64,000 bases of DNA from Marinisporobacter sp. (GTDB taxonomy: Bacteria > Bacillota > Clostridia > Peptostreptococcales > Thermotaleaceae): assembly GCA_025210395.1 (NCBI GenBank), contig JAOARV010000026.1:1-64000 (forward strand). Reading direction: 5' to 3'. A model generated the notes under the pieces. The model searched no databases. It was not told the DNA's origin and worked only from the letters and a program-made list of their open reading frames with translations. Positions 7,261 to 14,603 of the stretch are shown in pieces; the first letter of the stretch is position 1, and each line of letters starts with the position of its first letter. Made by a program: the position numbers and the translations under genes.

Positions 7261-7285
7261 GATTTGGTGGGTGTGAGGGATTGCA
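7261..7285 (+). repeat. Imperfect 25-bp direct repeat, left copy
   Basis: GATTTGGTGGGTG plus GGGATTGCA matches 7809-7833 at 23 of 25 positions. The two copies bracket the small toxin-like locus. Confidence 0.5.
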
Positions 7286-7354
7286 AGGAAAGAGGATTAA
7301 AGTGGAGAGATGAGGTGATGACGAATAGGTGGTCAATATAATTATAAATAGGAA

Positions 7355-7391
7355 AAAAAGAGGAACTAAAATTGATAGAGTTCCTCTTTTT
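7355..7391 (-). terminator. Bidirectional terminator of the toxin-like mRNA
   Basis: AAAAAGAGGAACT and AGTTCCTCTTTTT are perfect complements with an 11-nt loop and poly-T on both strands. On the minus strand it ends the short transcript that starts near 7585. Confidence 0.75.
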
Positions 7392-7407
7392 ATTATAATT
7401 ATTGTTA

Positions 7408-7537
7408 CTACTCATTGTAGATAAGGGAGTTACCCCTTTCTACAATACTGAAAGTATGAAGACGATTAAAGCAACATAGAAATCAATTTGTACTGAATGT
7501 AAGCTAATAGTTGCTTCAATCAATCTACAATGAGTAG
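7408..7537 (-). repeat. 15-bp inverted repeat linking 5' and 3' ends of the toxin-like mRNA
   Basis: CTACTCATTGTAGAT (7408-7422) and ATCTACAATGAGTAG (7523-7537) are perfect complements. On the minus-strand RNA they lie in codons 4-9 and in the 3' untranslated region, so the mRNA can close end to end. A small AAGGG-GTAACT-CCCTT hairpin sits beside the 3' arm. Confidence 0.6.
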
Positions 7538-7547
7538 ATGATTTCAT
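7440..7547 (-). CDS. 35-aa hydrophobic peptide, type I toxin-like
   Basis: A 35-residue peptide with a polar first half (MKSSTHCRLIEA) and a hydrophobic C-terminus (FYVALIVFILSVL) able to span a membrane. The start is ATG 7547-7545 with a very strong AGGAGGT ribosome binding site 7 nt upstream; the stop is TAG 7442-7440. It has its own promoter (7585-7614) and terminator (7355-7391) and a 15-bp pairing between its early codons and 3' UTR. That combination is typical of type I toxin mRNAs such as hok, fst and txpA. Unlike many of those toxins the C-terminus lacks lysines. No antisense promoter was clearly seen, so the antitoxin is unproven. Confidence 0.45.
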   Translation of the reverse strand: MKSSTHCRLIEATISLHSVQIDFYVALIVFILSVL

Positions 7548-7584
7548 ATTAATTACCTCCTGTTATTTAATTTTTAATTTACTT

Positions 7585-7614
7585 ATTATGGGTAGTCTAA
7601 CATGAGATTGTAAA
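7585..7614 (-). promoter_or_regulatory. Promoter of the toxin-like gene
   Basis: On the minus strand TTTACA (7614-7609) and CATAAT (7590-7585) are spaced by 18 bp. The ATG is about 37 nt downstream. Confidence 0.5.
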
Positions 7615-7791
7615 TGATTCAATACAAAAATTATGGTAAATTGAGTGAGAGTAATAGGATTGAGTATATGATATTATAATTATTATTTTAGACTTAAATG
7701 ATAGGATAAGGAACTGAAGGTTTGAAGCTTTTTAATATATGATGAAAATGAATATTTTTTTAGGAAGGTACAATCAGCTGTAGATGTTGTT

Positions 7792-8049
7792 ATGGTGATG
7801 TTGGATATGATTTGGTGGGTGATAGGGATTGCATATTTAGGGAAAAACAAGAAAAAACTGCTAAATGACGATGATTTCTTAGAAAATCATTGGTCAATGT
7901 ATTTTACTTATAATAGACAAGAAGCTAAAGCATTTTCTAAATTTTTATTAAATGAATATTTTACTCCGAAGAATGTATTAGATAATGATGCAAAGAATAA
8001 AGTTGGCTTTGATGAAATAAAAAAATATATTGAAAGTATTTCAGAATAA
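7792..8049 (+). CDS. Hypothetical protein, possibly 5' part of a split gene
   Basis: An 85-residue frame. A hydrophobic MIWWVIGIAYLG start is encoded within the right copy of the 25-bp direct repeat. It is followed by a soluble region (FLENHWSMYFTYNRQEAKAF). There is no convincing ribosome binding site before ATG 7792. The stop falls inside the start of the next frame (+1), and both have island-like AT-rich codon use. I suspect one frameshifted gene whose true N-terminus was replaced by repeat-mediated rearrangement. Family not recognised. Confidence 0.4.
   Translation: MVMLDMIWWVIGIAYLGKNKKKLLNDDDFLENHWSMYFTYNRQEAKAFSKFLLNEYFTPKNVLDNDAKNKVGFDEIKKYIESISE
7809..7833 (+). repeat. Imperfect 25-bp direct repeat, right copy
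   Basis: Partner of 7261-7285 with 23 of 25 positions identical. It lies in the first codons of the 85-residue frame. Confidence 0.5.
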
Positions 8050-8389
8050 TATTCCTGAAGATTTTTTATGTGCTCCTGATCATCTGTGGTATTGGGAAAG
8101 TACTGCTGTTGTTCAGATAATTTTTGGAGGTTGGTATCATCTTGTTAATGAAATTGAAAAGGTAGATATAGAAGGCTCATACATTAAAATATATGCTAAA
8201 GGGAAGAAAAACAGATACAGGTTCGATGCTGTAAGGCTTACAAATGGTACAGATATTTTCTTACATGAATATATTTGGAAGAATGGAACGTGGAAAGAAG
8301 TTGATTATATTGTTGAAAAACACAAATATTTAAAATTTTCGATTTGGAAAATTCAATCTATGAAAAAAGACGAAATAGTAAAGAAGTAA
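8030..8389 (+). CDS. Hypothetical protein, possibly 3' part of a split gene
   Basis: A 119-residue frame that can only start at TTG 8030 or internally, with no ribosome binding site. The first clear coding segment is NIPEDFLCAPDHLWYW, then beta-rich sequence with IKIYAKGKKNRYRFDAVRL. It overlaps the 85-residue frame by 20 nt in the +1 frame. The simplest view is the downstream part of one gene broken by a 1-nt indel near 8040. Function unknown; it is the last gene before the chromosome-like region. Confidence 0.4.
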   Translation: MKVFQNNIPEDFLCAPDHLWYWESTAVVQIIFGGWYHLVNEIEKVDIEGSYIKIYAKGKKNRYRFDAVRLTNGTDIFLHEYIWKNGTWKEVDYIVEKHKYLKFSIWKIQSMKKDEIVKK

Positions 8390-8555
8390 AGAATTTGAGT
8401 AATATAAAAAGGATAACAAAGTATACATATATTCAACTAAAATGTTAAAAATTTGAAATCTATATGAATATTGAATATAATGAAATAAGGTTATAATTGT
8501 ACAAAGTTATGAACTAAGATTATTTATGTTTAGTAAAGAAAGAGGGGTAAATAAA

Positions 8556-8978
8556 ATGATACAATCTATTGTACATATTGCGTTAGTAGTTAAAGATTAT
8601 GATGAAGCTATTGAATTTTATACAAAGAAACTACATTTTACATTAATAGAAGATACATATCAAGCAGAACAAGATAAACGTTGGGTGGTAGTATCTCCAC
8701 CAGGTTCGTCAGGAACTACAATATTACTTGCAAGGGCTTCTAAACCTGAACAACTATCATTTATTGGAAATCAAGCAGGTGGACGTGTTTTTCTATTTCT
8801 TGGAACAGATGATTTTTGGAGAGACTATAATGAAATGATAGCAAAAGGGATAGAATTTGTTAGAGACCCTAAAGAACAATCATATGGTACTGTTGCAGTA
8901 TTTAAAGACCTATATGGAAACTTATGGGATTTGGTAGAGTTTAAAGAAAATCATCCAATGACTAAACGAGTAAAATAA
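8556..8978 (+). CDS. VOC (glyoxalase/bleomycin resistance) family protein
   Basis: A 140-residue single VOC module pair. N-terminal IVHIALVVKDYDEAIEFYTKKLHF and C-terminal AVFKDLYGNLWDLVEF are the classic beta-alpha-beta-beta-beta signatures. Metal ligand candidates are H6 or so in the first strand and the E of DLVEF. AGAGGGG (8541-8547) sets ATG 8556; an in-frame ATG at 8526 lacks a site. VOC enzymes include glyoxalases, dioxygenases and antibiotic-sequestering proteins, and nothing here separates these. It stands alone with an AT-rich leader. Confidence 0.85.
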   Translation: MIQSIVHIALVVKDYDEAIEFYTKKLHFTLIEDTYQAEQDKRWVVVSPPGSSGTTILLARASKPEQLSFIGNQAGGRVFLFLGTDDFWRDYNEMIAKGIEFVRDPKEQSYGTVAVFKDLYGNLWDLVEFKENHPMTKRVK

Positions 8979-9192
8979 GTATAAGCTATAATTTTTTAAT
9001 AGTATAGAAATACTGAGGGGGATTAGGTCTGAGGGAATAAAATGGTTAGTACGTTTACTGCCTTGAATTATATATATTTCTATCAGCTCAACATTTGAAT
9101 TAAATAGTACAACTAAGGATCTGGTTGTATTTCCTTGATTAAATAATATATAGCCATATGAAGAGAAAAAATAGATTAGGCGGTGAAAAAAT

Positions 9193-9966
9193 ATGATTTT
9201 ACGTGGAAATGTATTCTCAAAAATTCTTGAAATGGAGACGGGTATAACGGTGGTTATTCCTAATACATTTAAGGAAGGCAATCTATATCAGGTTGCATAT
9301 GTTCTTCATGGTCTTTGTGGTAATAATGGGAACTGGACGGATAATTCTATGTTACCTGTTTATGCAAATGAATATAATACTATTTTTGTTATGCCAGAAG
9401 TAGCAAGAAGCTTTTATACAGATATGAAATATGGTCAAAAATTTTTTAGCTACATTACAGAAGAATTACCACAGATTTGTAAAAGTGTTTTTCATATATC
9501 TGCTAAAAGAGAAGATACTGCAATTATTGGTGGTTCTATGGGGGGCTATGGAGCTTTAAAATGTGCTTTATCTAAACCAGAGCAATATGGCTATTGTTGT
9601 GCATTTGCTTCTGCGTGCTTGTTTTTGAAAGAAGGATTGGAAAGCCAAGATGTGAAAAAGTTTAAGGATGTATATGGGGAGCGATTGTTCAATGATTTTC
9701 AATCAGCTTTTGGCGAAAATTTAGAATGTAAGTTTAGTGACGATCTATTATCACTTGCTAAAAATATTCATGATGAACCAATCAAGCCCAAAATATATTC
9801 AGCTTGTGGAACAGAGGATTTTTTACGAGAAGAGAATAAGAGATTTAATGAGGAGATGAAGAAATTAAATTTTCAGTTTACATATGAAGAATGGACTGGA
9901 AATCATAATTTTTATTTCTTTGATGAAGCATTAAAAAGAGGGTTAGAATTTCTTTACAAAAAATAA
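9193..9966 (+). CDS. Alpha/beta-hydrolase esterase (EstA/FrmB-like)
   Basis: A 257-residue cytosolic esterase of the esterase-D/tributyrin esterase family. The oxyanion-hole motif HGLCGN is at 39-44, the nucleophile elbow GGSMGG has Ser115, the likely acid is Asp in CGTEDFL near 205, and the catalytic His lies in GNHNFYF near 241. There is no signal peptide. GGCGGTGAA precedes ATG 9193. The family cleaves short acyl esters and sometimes S-formylglutathione; substrate is not decidable. It is monocistronic, with its own terminator. Confidence 0.85.
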   Translation: MILRGNVFSKILEMETGITVVIPNTFKEGNLYQVAYVLHGLCGNNGNWTDNSMLPVYANEYNTIFVMPEVARSFYTDMKYGQKFFSYITEELPQICKSVFHISAKREDTAIIGGSMGGYGALKCALSKPEQYGYCCAFASACLFLKEGLESQDVKKFKDVYGERLFNDFQSAFGENLECKFSDDLLSLAKNIHDEPIKPKIYSACGTEDFLREENKRFNEEMKKLNFQFTYEEWTGNHNFYFFDEALKRGLEFLYKK

Positions 9967-9987
9967 TGATGATTCATGTTAAGCATG

Positions 9988-10023
9988 AAAGCTAAAGTTC
10001 TCTATGGGGCTTTAGCTTTTTTT
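9988..10023 (+). terminator. Terminator of the esterase gene
   Basis: AAAGCTAAAG and CTTTAGCTTT flank a 12-nt loop and are followed by a T-run. Confidence 0.8.
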
Positions 10024-10180
10024 AATAGTAGAAGGTATTTGTTGTTTTTAGGGGAACGGGTTCTTTGGATTAGTCGCTTGCATTTTCCTGATAATTATAT
10101 CTATCAATATATATAACTATATGGTACACTATTCTAAAAATCAAAAAATAAAATATGATTAATGAAAGGGAGGAAGCAAT

Positions 10181-10591
10181 ATGGATGAAAAATACATTGT
10201 AATTATTCAGTGTGATATTGCACATAGAAGATGTAGTGGGTTTGCCTGTACGAATACTTTTTATAATAAAGAAGGAATGTTTGAGAAATATGAGGAGAAT
10301 ACAAAGTATATTTCCTTTACCTGTGGAGGATGTTGTGGAAAAGGTGTAGCAGCAAAATTAGAGCATTTTGCTAGACGGTGCAAAAAAGATAATAATATCA
10401 ATAAAGATGAGGTTGTGATTCATCTAGCTTCTTGTATGGTAACGGATAATCATCACTATGATCGATGTCCTCATGTAGACTATATTAAAAATATTATTCT
10501 AAAAAAAGGATATAAAAATATAATAGAAGGATCTTCTTTAAGTAAAAATGCGACAAGGAAAAGAGAACAAGGAATATATAATTCTTATTAA
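10181..10591 (+). CDS. CGGC domain-containing protein
   Basis: A 136-residue protein of the CGGC family (PF08821 type), named for TCGGCCGKG, seen here near residues 47-55. Further conserved Cys and His residues (HRRCSG, LASCM, HHYDRCPH) suggest metal or redox chemistry. GGGAGGAAGC precedes ATG 10181. The biochemical role of the family is not established. It ends in front of a hairpin at 10614 that probably separates it from the YfcC gene. Confidence 0.85.
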   Translation: MDEKYIVIIQCDIAHRRCSGFACTNTFYNKEGMFEKYEENTKYISFTCGGCCGKGVAAKLEHFARRCKKDNNINKDEVVIHLASCMVTDNHHYDRCPHVDYIKNIILKKGYKNIIEGSSLSKNATRKREQGIYNSY

Positions 10592-10613
10592 AAAATTATA
10601 TAAGCTTTACAAA

Positions 10614-10651
10614 AAGGGCAAAGGAATCAGGTTTATTATTTCTTTGCCCTT
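10614..10651 (+). terminator. Hairpin between CGGC gene and yfcC-like gene
   Basis: AAGGGCAAAGGAA pairs with TTTCTTTGCCCTT, but a long T-run is missing. It is either a weak terminator or an attenuating leader hairpin of the transporter gene. Confidence 0.5.
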
Positions 10652-10760
10652 AACTAATTTACTTTGCTATGGCTTGTACACTAAATATGTGAGTATTTAC
10701 AAAGAATATAATTTTTGCAATAATAGTAGAGTGACACCAAAAATACTTAGGAGGGATTTC

Positions 10761-12434
10761 ATGACTTCAGAAGCAAAGACAAAAATGAGGAACAAATGGC
10801 AGATGCCAGATACGTATGTGATCATCTTTTTTATTGTGATGCTTGCAGCATTACTAACGTATATTGTTCCTACAGGGAGATTTGAAATATTTTATGATGT
10901 TGTAGGTAAAAATGGGCAAGAAATTGTTAGGGTAGCAGACAATCAAAAAGAAATGATACAAATCGATGGTGATAATTATACGATCGATGCTACAGGAGAT
11001 AAGACTTATGTGTTCAAAGGGGAGGAAGAAGTAGGAGCTATTAAGAAATCAAAAGCTAAATCCTTTGAATATGTAGAAGGAGACGTATATAAGTTCAAGG
11101 TAATACAAGTTTATGGAAATTATATTACAGAAGGAAATAAAACAAGAATCAAATTATTTGAAAAAGGTGGCGGACTAGGATTCTTAAATTATATTTATGA
11201 AGGATTCTGTTCAGGAGATAAATGGGGATCAGCTGTAGGGGTTATGGCATTTATCCTTGTAGTTGGTGGTGCCTTTGGTATTGTATTAAAGACAGGAGCT
11301 ATCGAAACTGGAATCATGCATATCATAGCTAAAACAAAAGGATATGAAATAGCTATTATTCCTATACTATTTTTCTTATTCTCTTTAGGAGGAGCCGTTT
11401 TTGGCATGGGAGAAGAAACGATCCCCTTTGTCATGATCTTAGCACCTGTTATGGTAGCATTAGGATACGATTCAATCGTTGCTGTAATGGTTAGTTATAT
11501 AGCAACTCAAATCGGATTTGCTACATCTTGGATGAATCCATTTAGTGTTGCTATTGCTCAAGGGGTTGCAGGGATTCAAGTTGGTTCAGGAAATATGTTT
11601 AGAATTGTTATGTGGATAGTATTCACAGTACTTGGAACAGCTTATACTATGGTTTATGCAACAAAGATTAAGAAAAATCCTCAAAGCTCCCTTGCTTATG
11701 AAACAGATGATTTTTTCAGAAAAGATTTAGATAAAGATAAAGGTCAGCAAGCTCATTTCGGTATAGGTCATGGGTTAGTTGTCATTACATTAGCCCTTGG
11801 AATGGCTTGGATTATTTGGGGTGTTAATGTACATGAATATTATCTTCCTGAAATTGCAACAGTTTTCTTTACTATAGGATTGGTTTCAGGGATTATAGGA
11901 ATTCTTTTTAAACTAAATAATATGAGCGTAAATGATATAGCTTCTTCCTTCAGAAAGGGTGCAGAAGATTTAGTTGGTGCGGCTATGGTTGTTGGTATGG
12001 CTAAGGGAATCATTCTTGTATTAGGTGGTACTGGTGCAGGAAATGAAACGGTACTGAATACGATTTTAAGTGGAATGGCAAATGCTTTAAATGGCATATC
12101 ACCTACTATTGCTGCTTGTGTAATGTACATATTCCAATCTGTAGTTAATTTCTTTGTTGTATCAGGTTCAGGGCAAGCGGCACTTACTATGCCACTGATG
12201 GCACCACTTGCTCAATTAATAGGAGTTAGCAAGCAGGTTGCAGTACTTGCATTCCAATTAGGTGATGGATTTACAAACTGTGTAGTACCTACAGCTGCAA
12301 CCCTTATGGGAGTACTTGCTATTGCAAGACTTGAATGGGTAAAATGGTTGAAGTTCCAAATTAAAATGCAATTAATGCTTTTTATAGGATCTATAGGATT
12401 CATTGTTACAGCTGTGCTAATTGGATACAATTAA
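10761..12434 (+). CDS. YfcC family membrane carrier
   Basis: A 557-residue integral membrane protein of the YfcC/DcuC-like (IT superfamily) carriers. The first membrane segment VIIFFIVMLAALLTYIVPTGRFE is followed by an extracytoplasmic insert of about 90 residues. About ten further segments carry conserved GMGEETIPF and GFTNCVVPT-type motifs. ATG 10761 has AGGAGGG at 10749-10755; the open frame extends upstream but lacks a site. Members are annotated as C4-dicarboxylate or basic amino acid/dipeptide carriers, and substrate is unknown here. Transcribed alone, with a terminator 10 nt after the stop. Confidence 0.88.
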   Translation: MTSEAKTKMRNKWQMPDTYVIIFFIVMLAALLTYIVPTGRFEIFYDVVGKNGQEIVRVADNQKEMIQIDGDNYTIDATGDKTYVFKGEEEVGAIKKSKAKSFEYVEGDVYKFKVIQVYGNYITEGNKTRIKLFEKGGGLGFLNYIYEGFCSGDKWGSAVGVMAFILVVGGAFGIVLKTGAIETGIMHIIAKTKGYEIAIIPILFFLFSLGGAVFGMGEETIPFVMILAPVMVALGYDSIVAVMVSYIATQIGFATSWMNPFSVAIAQGVAGIQVGSGNMFRIVMWIVFTVLGTAYTMVYATKIKKNPQSSLAYETDDFFRKDLDKDKGQQAHFGIGHGLVVITLALGMAWIIWGVNVHEYYLPEIATVFFTIGLVSGIIGILFKLNNMSVNDIASSFRKGAEDLVGAAMVVGMAKGIILVLGGTGAGNETVLNTILSGMANALNGISPTIAACVMYIFQSVVNFFVVSGSGQAALTMPLMAPLAQLIGVSKQVAVLAFQLGDGFTNCVVPTAATLMGVLAIARLEWVKWLKFQIKMQLMLFIGSIGFIVTAVLIGYN

Positions 12435-12444
12435 AAATTATTTT

Positions 12445-12480
12445 AGAGGGATAGGAAGATCACACCTATCTCTCTTTTTT
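12445..12480 (+). terminator. Terminator of the YfcC gene
   Basis: AGAGGGATAGG pairs with CCTATCTCTCT, followed by TTTTTT. Confidence 0.8.
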
Positions 12481-12574
12481 GTCTGATAATAGTGAAAAGT
12501 GATTGGCAGATGATTGAATGGGTATTATAAAAAATAAGAATAGATCCATCCTATAGAAATGGAGTGAAGATCAT

Positions 12575-12685
12575 ATGTCCAAGAAAAAATGCTGTGGCAA
12601 GTGGAAAACAAAGGGCAAGTATTGTAAAAAATGCCCTTTGGTAACAGATGAAAAAAGAAAAATAAAAAAAGATAAAAAGAAATAG
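12575..12685 (+). CDS. 36-aa basic Cys-rich small protein
   Basis: A 36-residue protein, half of it lysine. It carries CCGKW near the N-terminus and YCKKCP near residue 20, so four cysteines could bind Zn or another metal in a minimal knuckle. GGAGTGA precedes ATG 12575 at proper spacing. The stop is followed by the bidirectional terminator at 12732. I know of no named family. The strict CC-x(13)-C-x(2)-C layout and clean signals argue that it is translated. Confidence 0.55.
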   Translation: MSKKKCCGKWKTKGKYCKKCPLVTDEKRKIKKDKKK

Positions 12686-12731
12686 ATAAGGTAGAAAGTT
12701 TTTTTAGATTGACAAGGGTGTCTCAAAAAAT

Positions 12732-12775
12732 AAAAATTCTCTAAAGAAAAATTTATTTTTCTTTAGAGAATTTTT
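12732..12775. terminator. Bidirectional terminator
   Basis: AAAAATTCTCTAAAG pairs perfectly with CTTTAGAGAATTTTT. It serves the small Cys protein on the plus strand and the histidine kinase on the minus strand, whose stop lies directly beside it. Confidence 0.85.
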
Positions 12776-13792
12776 CTATTTTAGAGGGAGAAATAATGAA
12801 AAGGTAGAGCCTTGTGATTTTTGTGATTTTACTTTCATATAACCATTTTGCTCTGTGATAATTTTTCTTGCAAGATATAATCCTAAACCCACCCCGTCTT
12901 CATCTTGGGTACCTTCTCCTCTATAAAATCTTTTAAAAATATGGTTGATTTCCTTTTCTTCTATGCCGATACCATTATCAGTAATATTGACTCTTACAAA
13001 CATTTCATATTTTATAATATGAAGCATGATAGTTCCACCAGATTTTGTATATTTGATAGCATTATCAATAATATTAAAAATTGCTTCTACCGTCCAATTT
13101 TTATCAAGATTTAAAAGAATGTCTTCTGTGATGTTAAATTGAATTTCTATGTTTTTATTTTTTGCCATTTCATATGCTTGCTTGATGGCTGTTAAGCAAA
13201 TATCATTCAAATTTATCTTTTGGGGAGTGAGTTGAATGATCCCCCCTTCAAGTCGAGATATTTTGATCATGCTTTCTAACAAGAAACTAAGCTTTTCAAT
13301 TTGATTTTTTATATTCAAGTTAAATTCATTATATTCTTCTTTTGAAATAGAAGGGTATTTCATGAGTTCATGATACAACTTTAAGTTAGATAAAGGCGTT
13401 TTCAGCTGATGAGAAATATCAGAAATCAGTGATTTGATTTCATCTCGTTCTTTTTTGATTCTTTTATTTTGTGCTTTTAGGATATTTGTTAACTTAATTA
13501 CTTGAGATTGAAGCTTTGAAAGTAAATCATCATTTAAAACAGAAAAAACTTCTTCTTCTTTCATATCTATAATACAGGAAATCACTTTTGAAAGCTGATT
13601 GAGGATATGCTCCATATGTTTCTTTAAAACATATATAAATAGTAGAGATAAAAGGATGATTATCATGCAAAATACCATAACGACTATTAATAAATGGGTA
13701 TCTTTATAGACAAATCCTATATAACAGCTTAGAAGAATACAACATAAAAGAATTGAAGTAAAATATAGACTTATTTTCATGTTGATCTTCAT
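12776..13792 (-). CDS. Sensor histidine kinase with two adjacent TM helices
   Basis: A 338-residue kinase. Two membrane helices (about 7-27 and 33-57) are separated by only a few residues, so it has no extracytoplasmic sensor domain, as in intramembrane-sensing kinases of the BceS type. Then follow a coiled linker, the H-box ISHQLKTPLSNL and an HATPase domain with the N-box IIDNAIKYT and the G-boxes DNGIGI and GVGLGLYLARKI. I start it at ATG 13792, which overlaps the regulator stop as ATGA and has GGGGGA upstream; ATG 13807 lies inside that site. It probably senses stress through the neighbouring FtsX-type transporter. Confidence 0.85.
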   Translation of the reverse strand: MKINMKISLYFTSILLCCILLSCYIGFVYKDTHLLIVVMVFCMIIILLSLLFIYVLKKHMEHILNQLSKVISCIIDMKEEEVFSVLNDDLLSKLQSQVIKLTNILKAQNKRIKKERDEIKSLISDISHQLKTPLSNLKLYHELMKYPSISKEEYNEFNLNIKNQIEKLSFLLESMIKISRLEGGIIQLTPQKINLNDICLTAIKQAYEMAKNKNIEIQFNITEDILLNLDKNWTVEAIFNIIDNAIKYTKSGGTIMLHIIKYEMFVRVNITDNGIGIEEKEINHIFKRFYRGEGTQDEDGVGLGLYLARKIITEQNGYMKVKSQKSQGSTFSLFLPLK

Positions 13793-14469
13793 GAGGATTT
13801 CCCCCATGTATATCCAATCCCAAACACCGTAATGATGTACTCAGGATTTTTAGGATCATTTTCAATCTTTTTTCTAAGTCTTCTAATATTTACACTTAAT
13901 GCGTTTTCATCAACAAAATTTCCATCCATATCCCATAACTTTTCAAGGATCGTCTGCCGTGAAACAACCTGACCTTTATTTTTAGTAAGTAATTCTACTA
14001 ATCTATATTCTGTTTTTGTTAGTTTGATGATTTTTTCTTCTTTCTTTAAAATCATTTTATTATAATTAATATGGATCTGTTTGTATTTGAATATATTGCT
14101 ATCTTGTATATGGGTCCTTCTTAATATGGCAAGGATTCTTTGTTTTAAAATGGCGATAGAGAAAGGCTTGGATATATAATCATCACAGCCTTTTTCAAAG
14201 CCTTGTATGATATCCTGCTCTGTATCATTTACGGTTATAAAAATGATAGGTACATTAGATTTTTTACGGATTTCTTGACAAAGCTTTAATCCGTTTTGAT
14301 CTTTTAAATTGATATCTAGTAGGATGAGGTCAATAGTGTTGTTTAAAAAGGCAAAGTATCCATCATTATAATTGAAAGTGCTGATTACGTTGTAGTTTTC
14401 TTTCGTCAATGCATAGGCAACACCTTCATTTAATAGCTTGTCATCTTCTACGATTAATATATTTTTCAA
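13789..14469 (-). CDS. OmpR-family response regulator
   Basis: A 226-residue regulator: receiver domain with phospho-acceptor Asp in LILLDINLKDQNG and Lys in KPFSIAI, then a winged-helix DNA-binding domain (LTKTEYRLVELLTKN, VNIRRLRKKIE, IGYTWG). The start is TTG 14469 with GGTGGTGA upstream; no ATG is possible. It is coupled to the kinase by a stop/start overlap. It is transcribed in the same direction as the ABC exporter genes upstream but has its own promoter, with an inverted repeat at the -35. Confidence 0.9.
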   Translation of the reverse strand: MKNILIVEDDKLLNEGVAYALTKENYNVISTFNYNDGYFAFLNNTIDLILLDINLKDQNGLKLCQEIRKKSNVPIIFITVNDTEQDIIQGFEKGCDDYISKPFSIAILKQRILAILRRTHIQDSNIFKYKQIHINYNKMILKKEEKIIKLTKTEYRLVELLTKNKGQVVSRQTILEKLWDMDGNFVDENALSVNIRRLRKKIENDPKNPEYIITVFGIGYTWGKSS

Positions 14470-14492
14470 AAAATCACCACCAGTTGATACAT

Positions 14493-14520
14493 ATTATACC
14501 ACTTATGCTAGGATACACAA
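14493..14520 (-). promoter_or_regulatory. Promoter of the response regulator/kinase pair
   Basis: Minus-strand TTGTGT (14520-14515) and TATAAT (14498-14493) are 16 bp apart, 24 nt before the TTG start. Confidence 0.5.
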
Positions 14521-14542
14521 ATAGGGTGTATGCTCCCTATTT
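14519..14542. promoter_or_regulatory. Inverted repeat over the regulator promoter
   Basis: AAATAGGG-TGTATGCT-CCCTATTT is a perfect 8-bp dyad touching the -35 box. It is a candidate autoregulatory site of the OmpR-type regulator; it lacks a T-run and so is not a good terminator. Confidence 0.4.
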
Positions 14543-14603
14543 ATACAAACAATCCTATGTGAAATTCAACTATAAAGTTACTTTCATAGACAAATAGTGA
14601 TAT

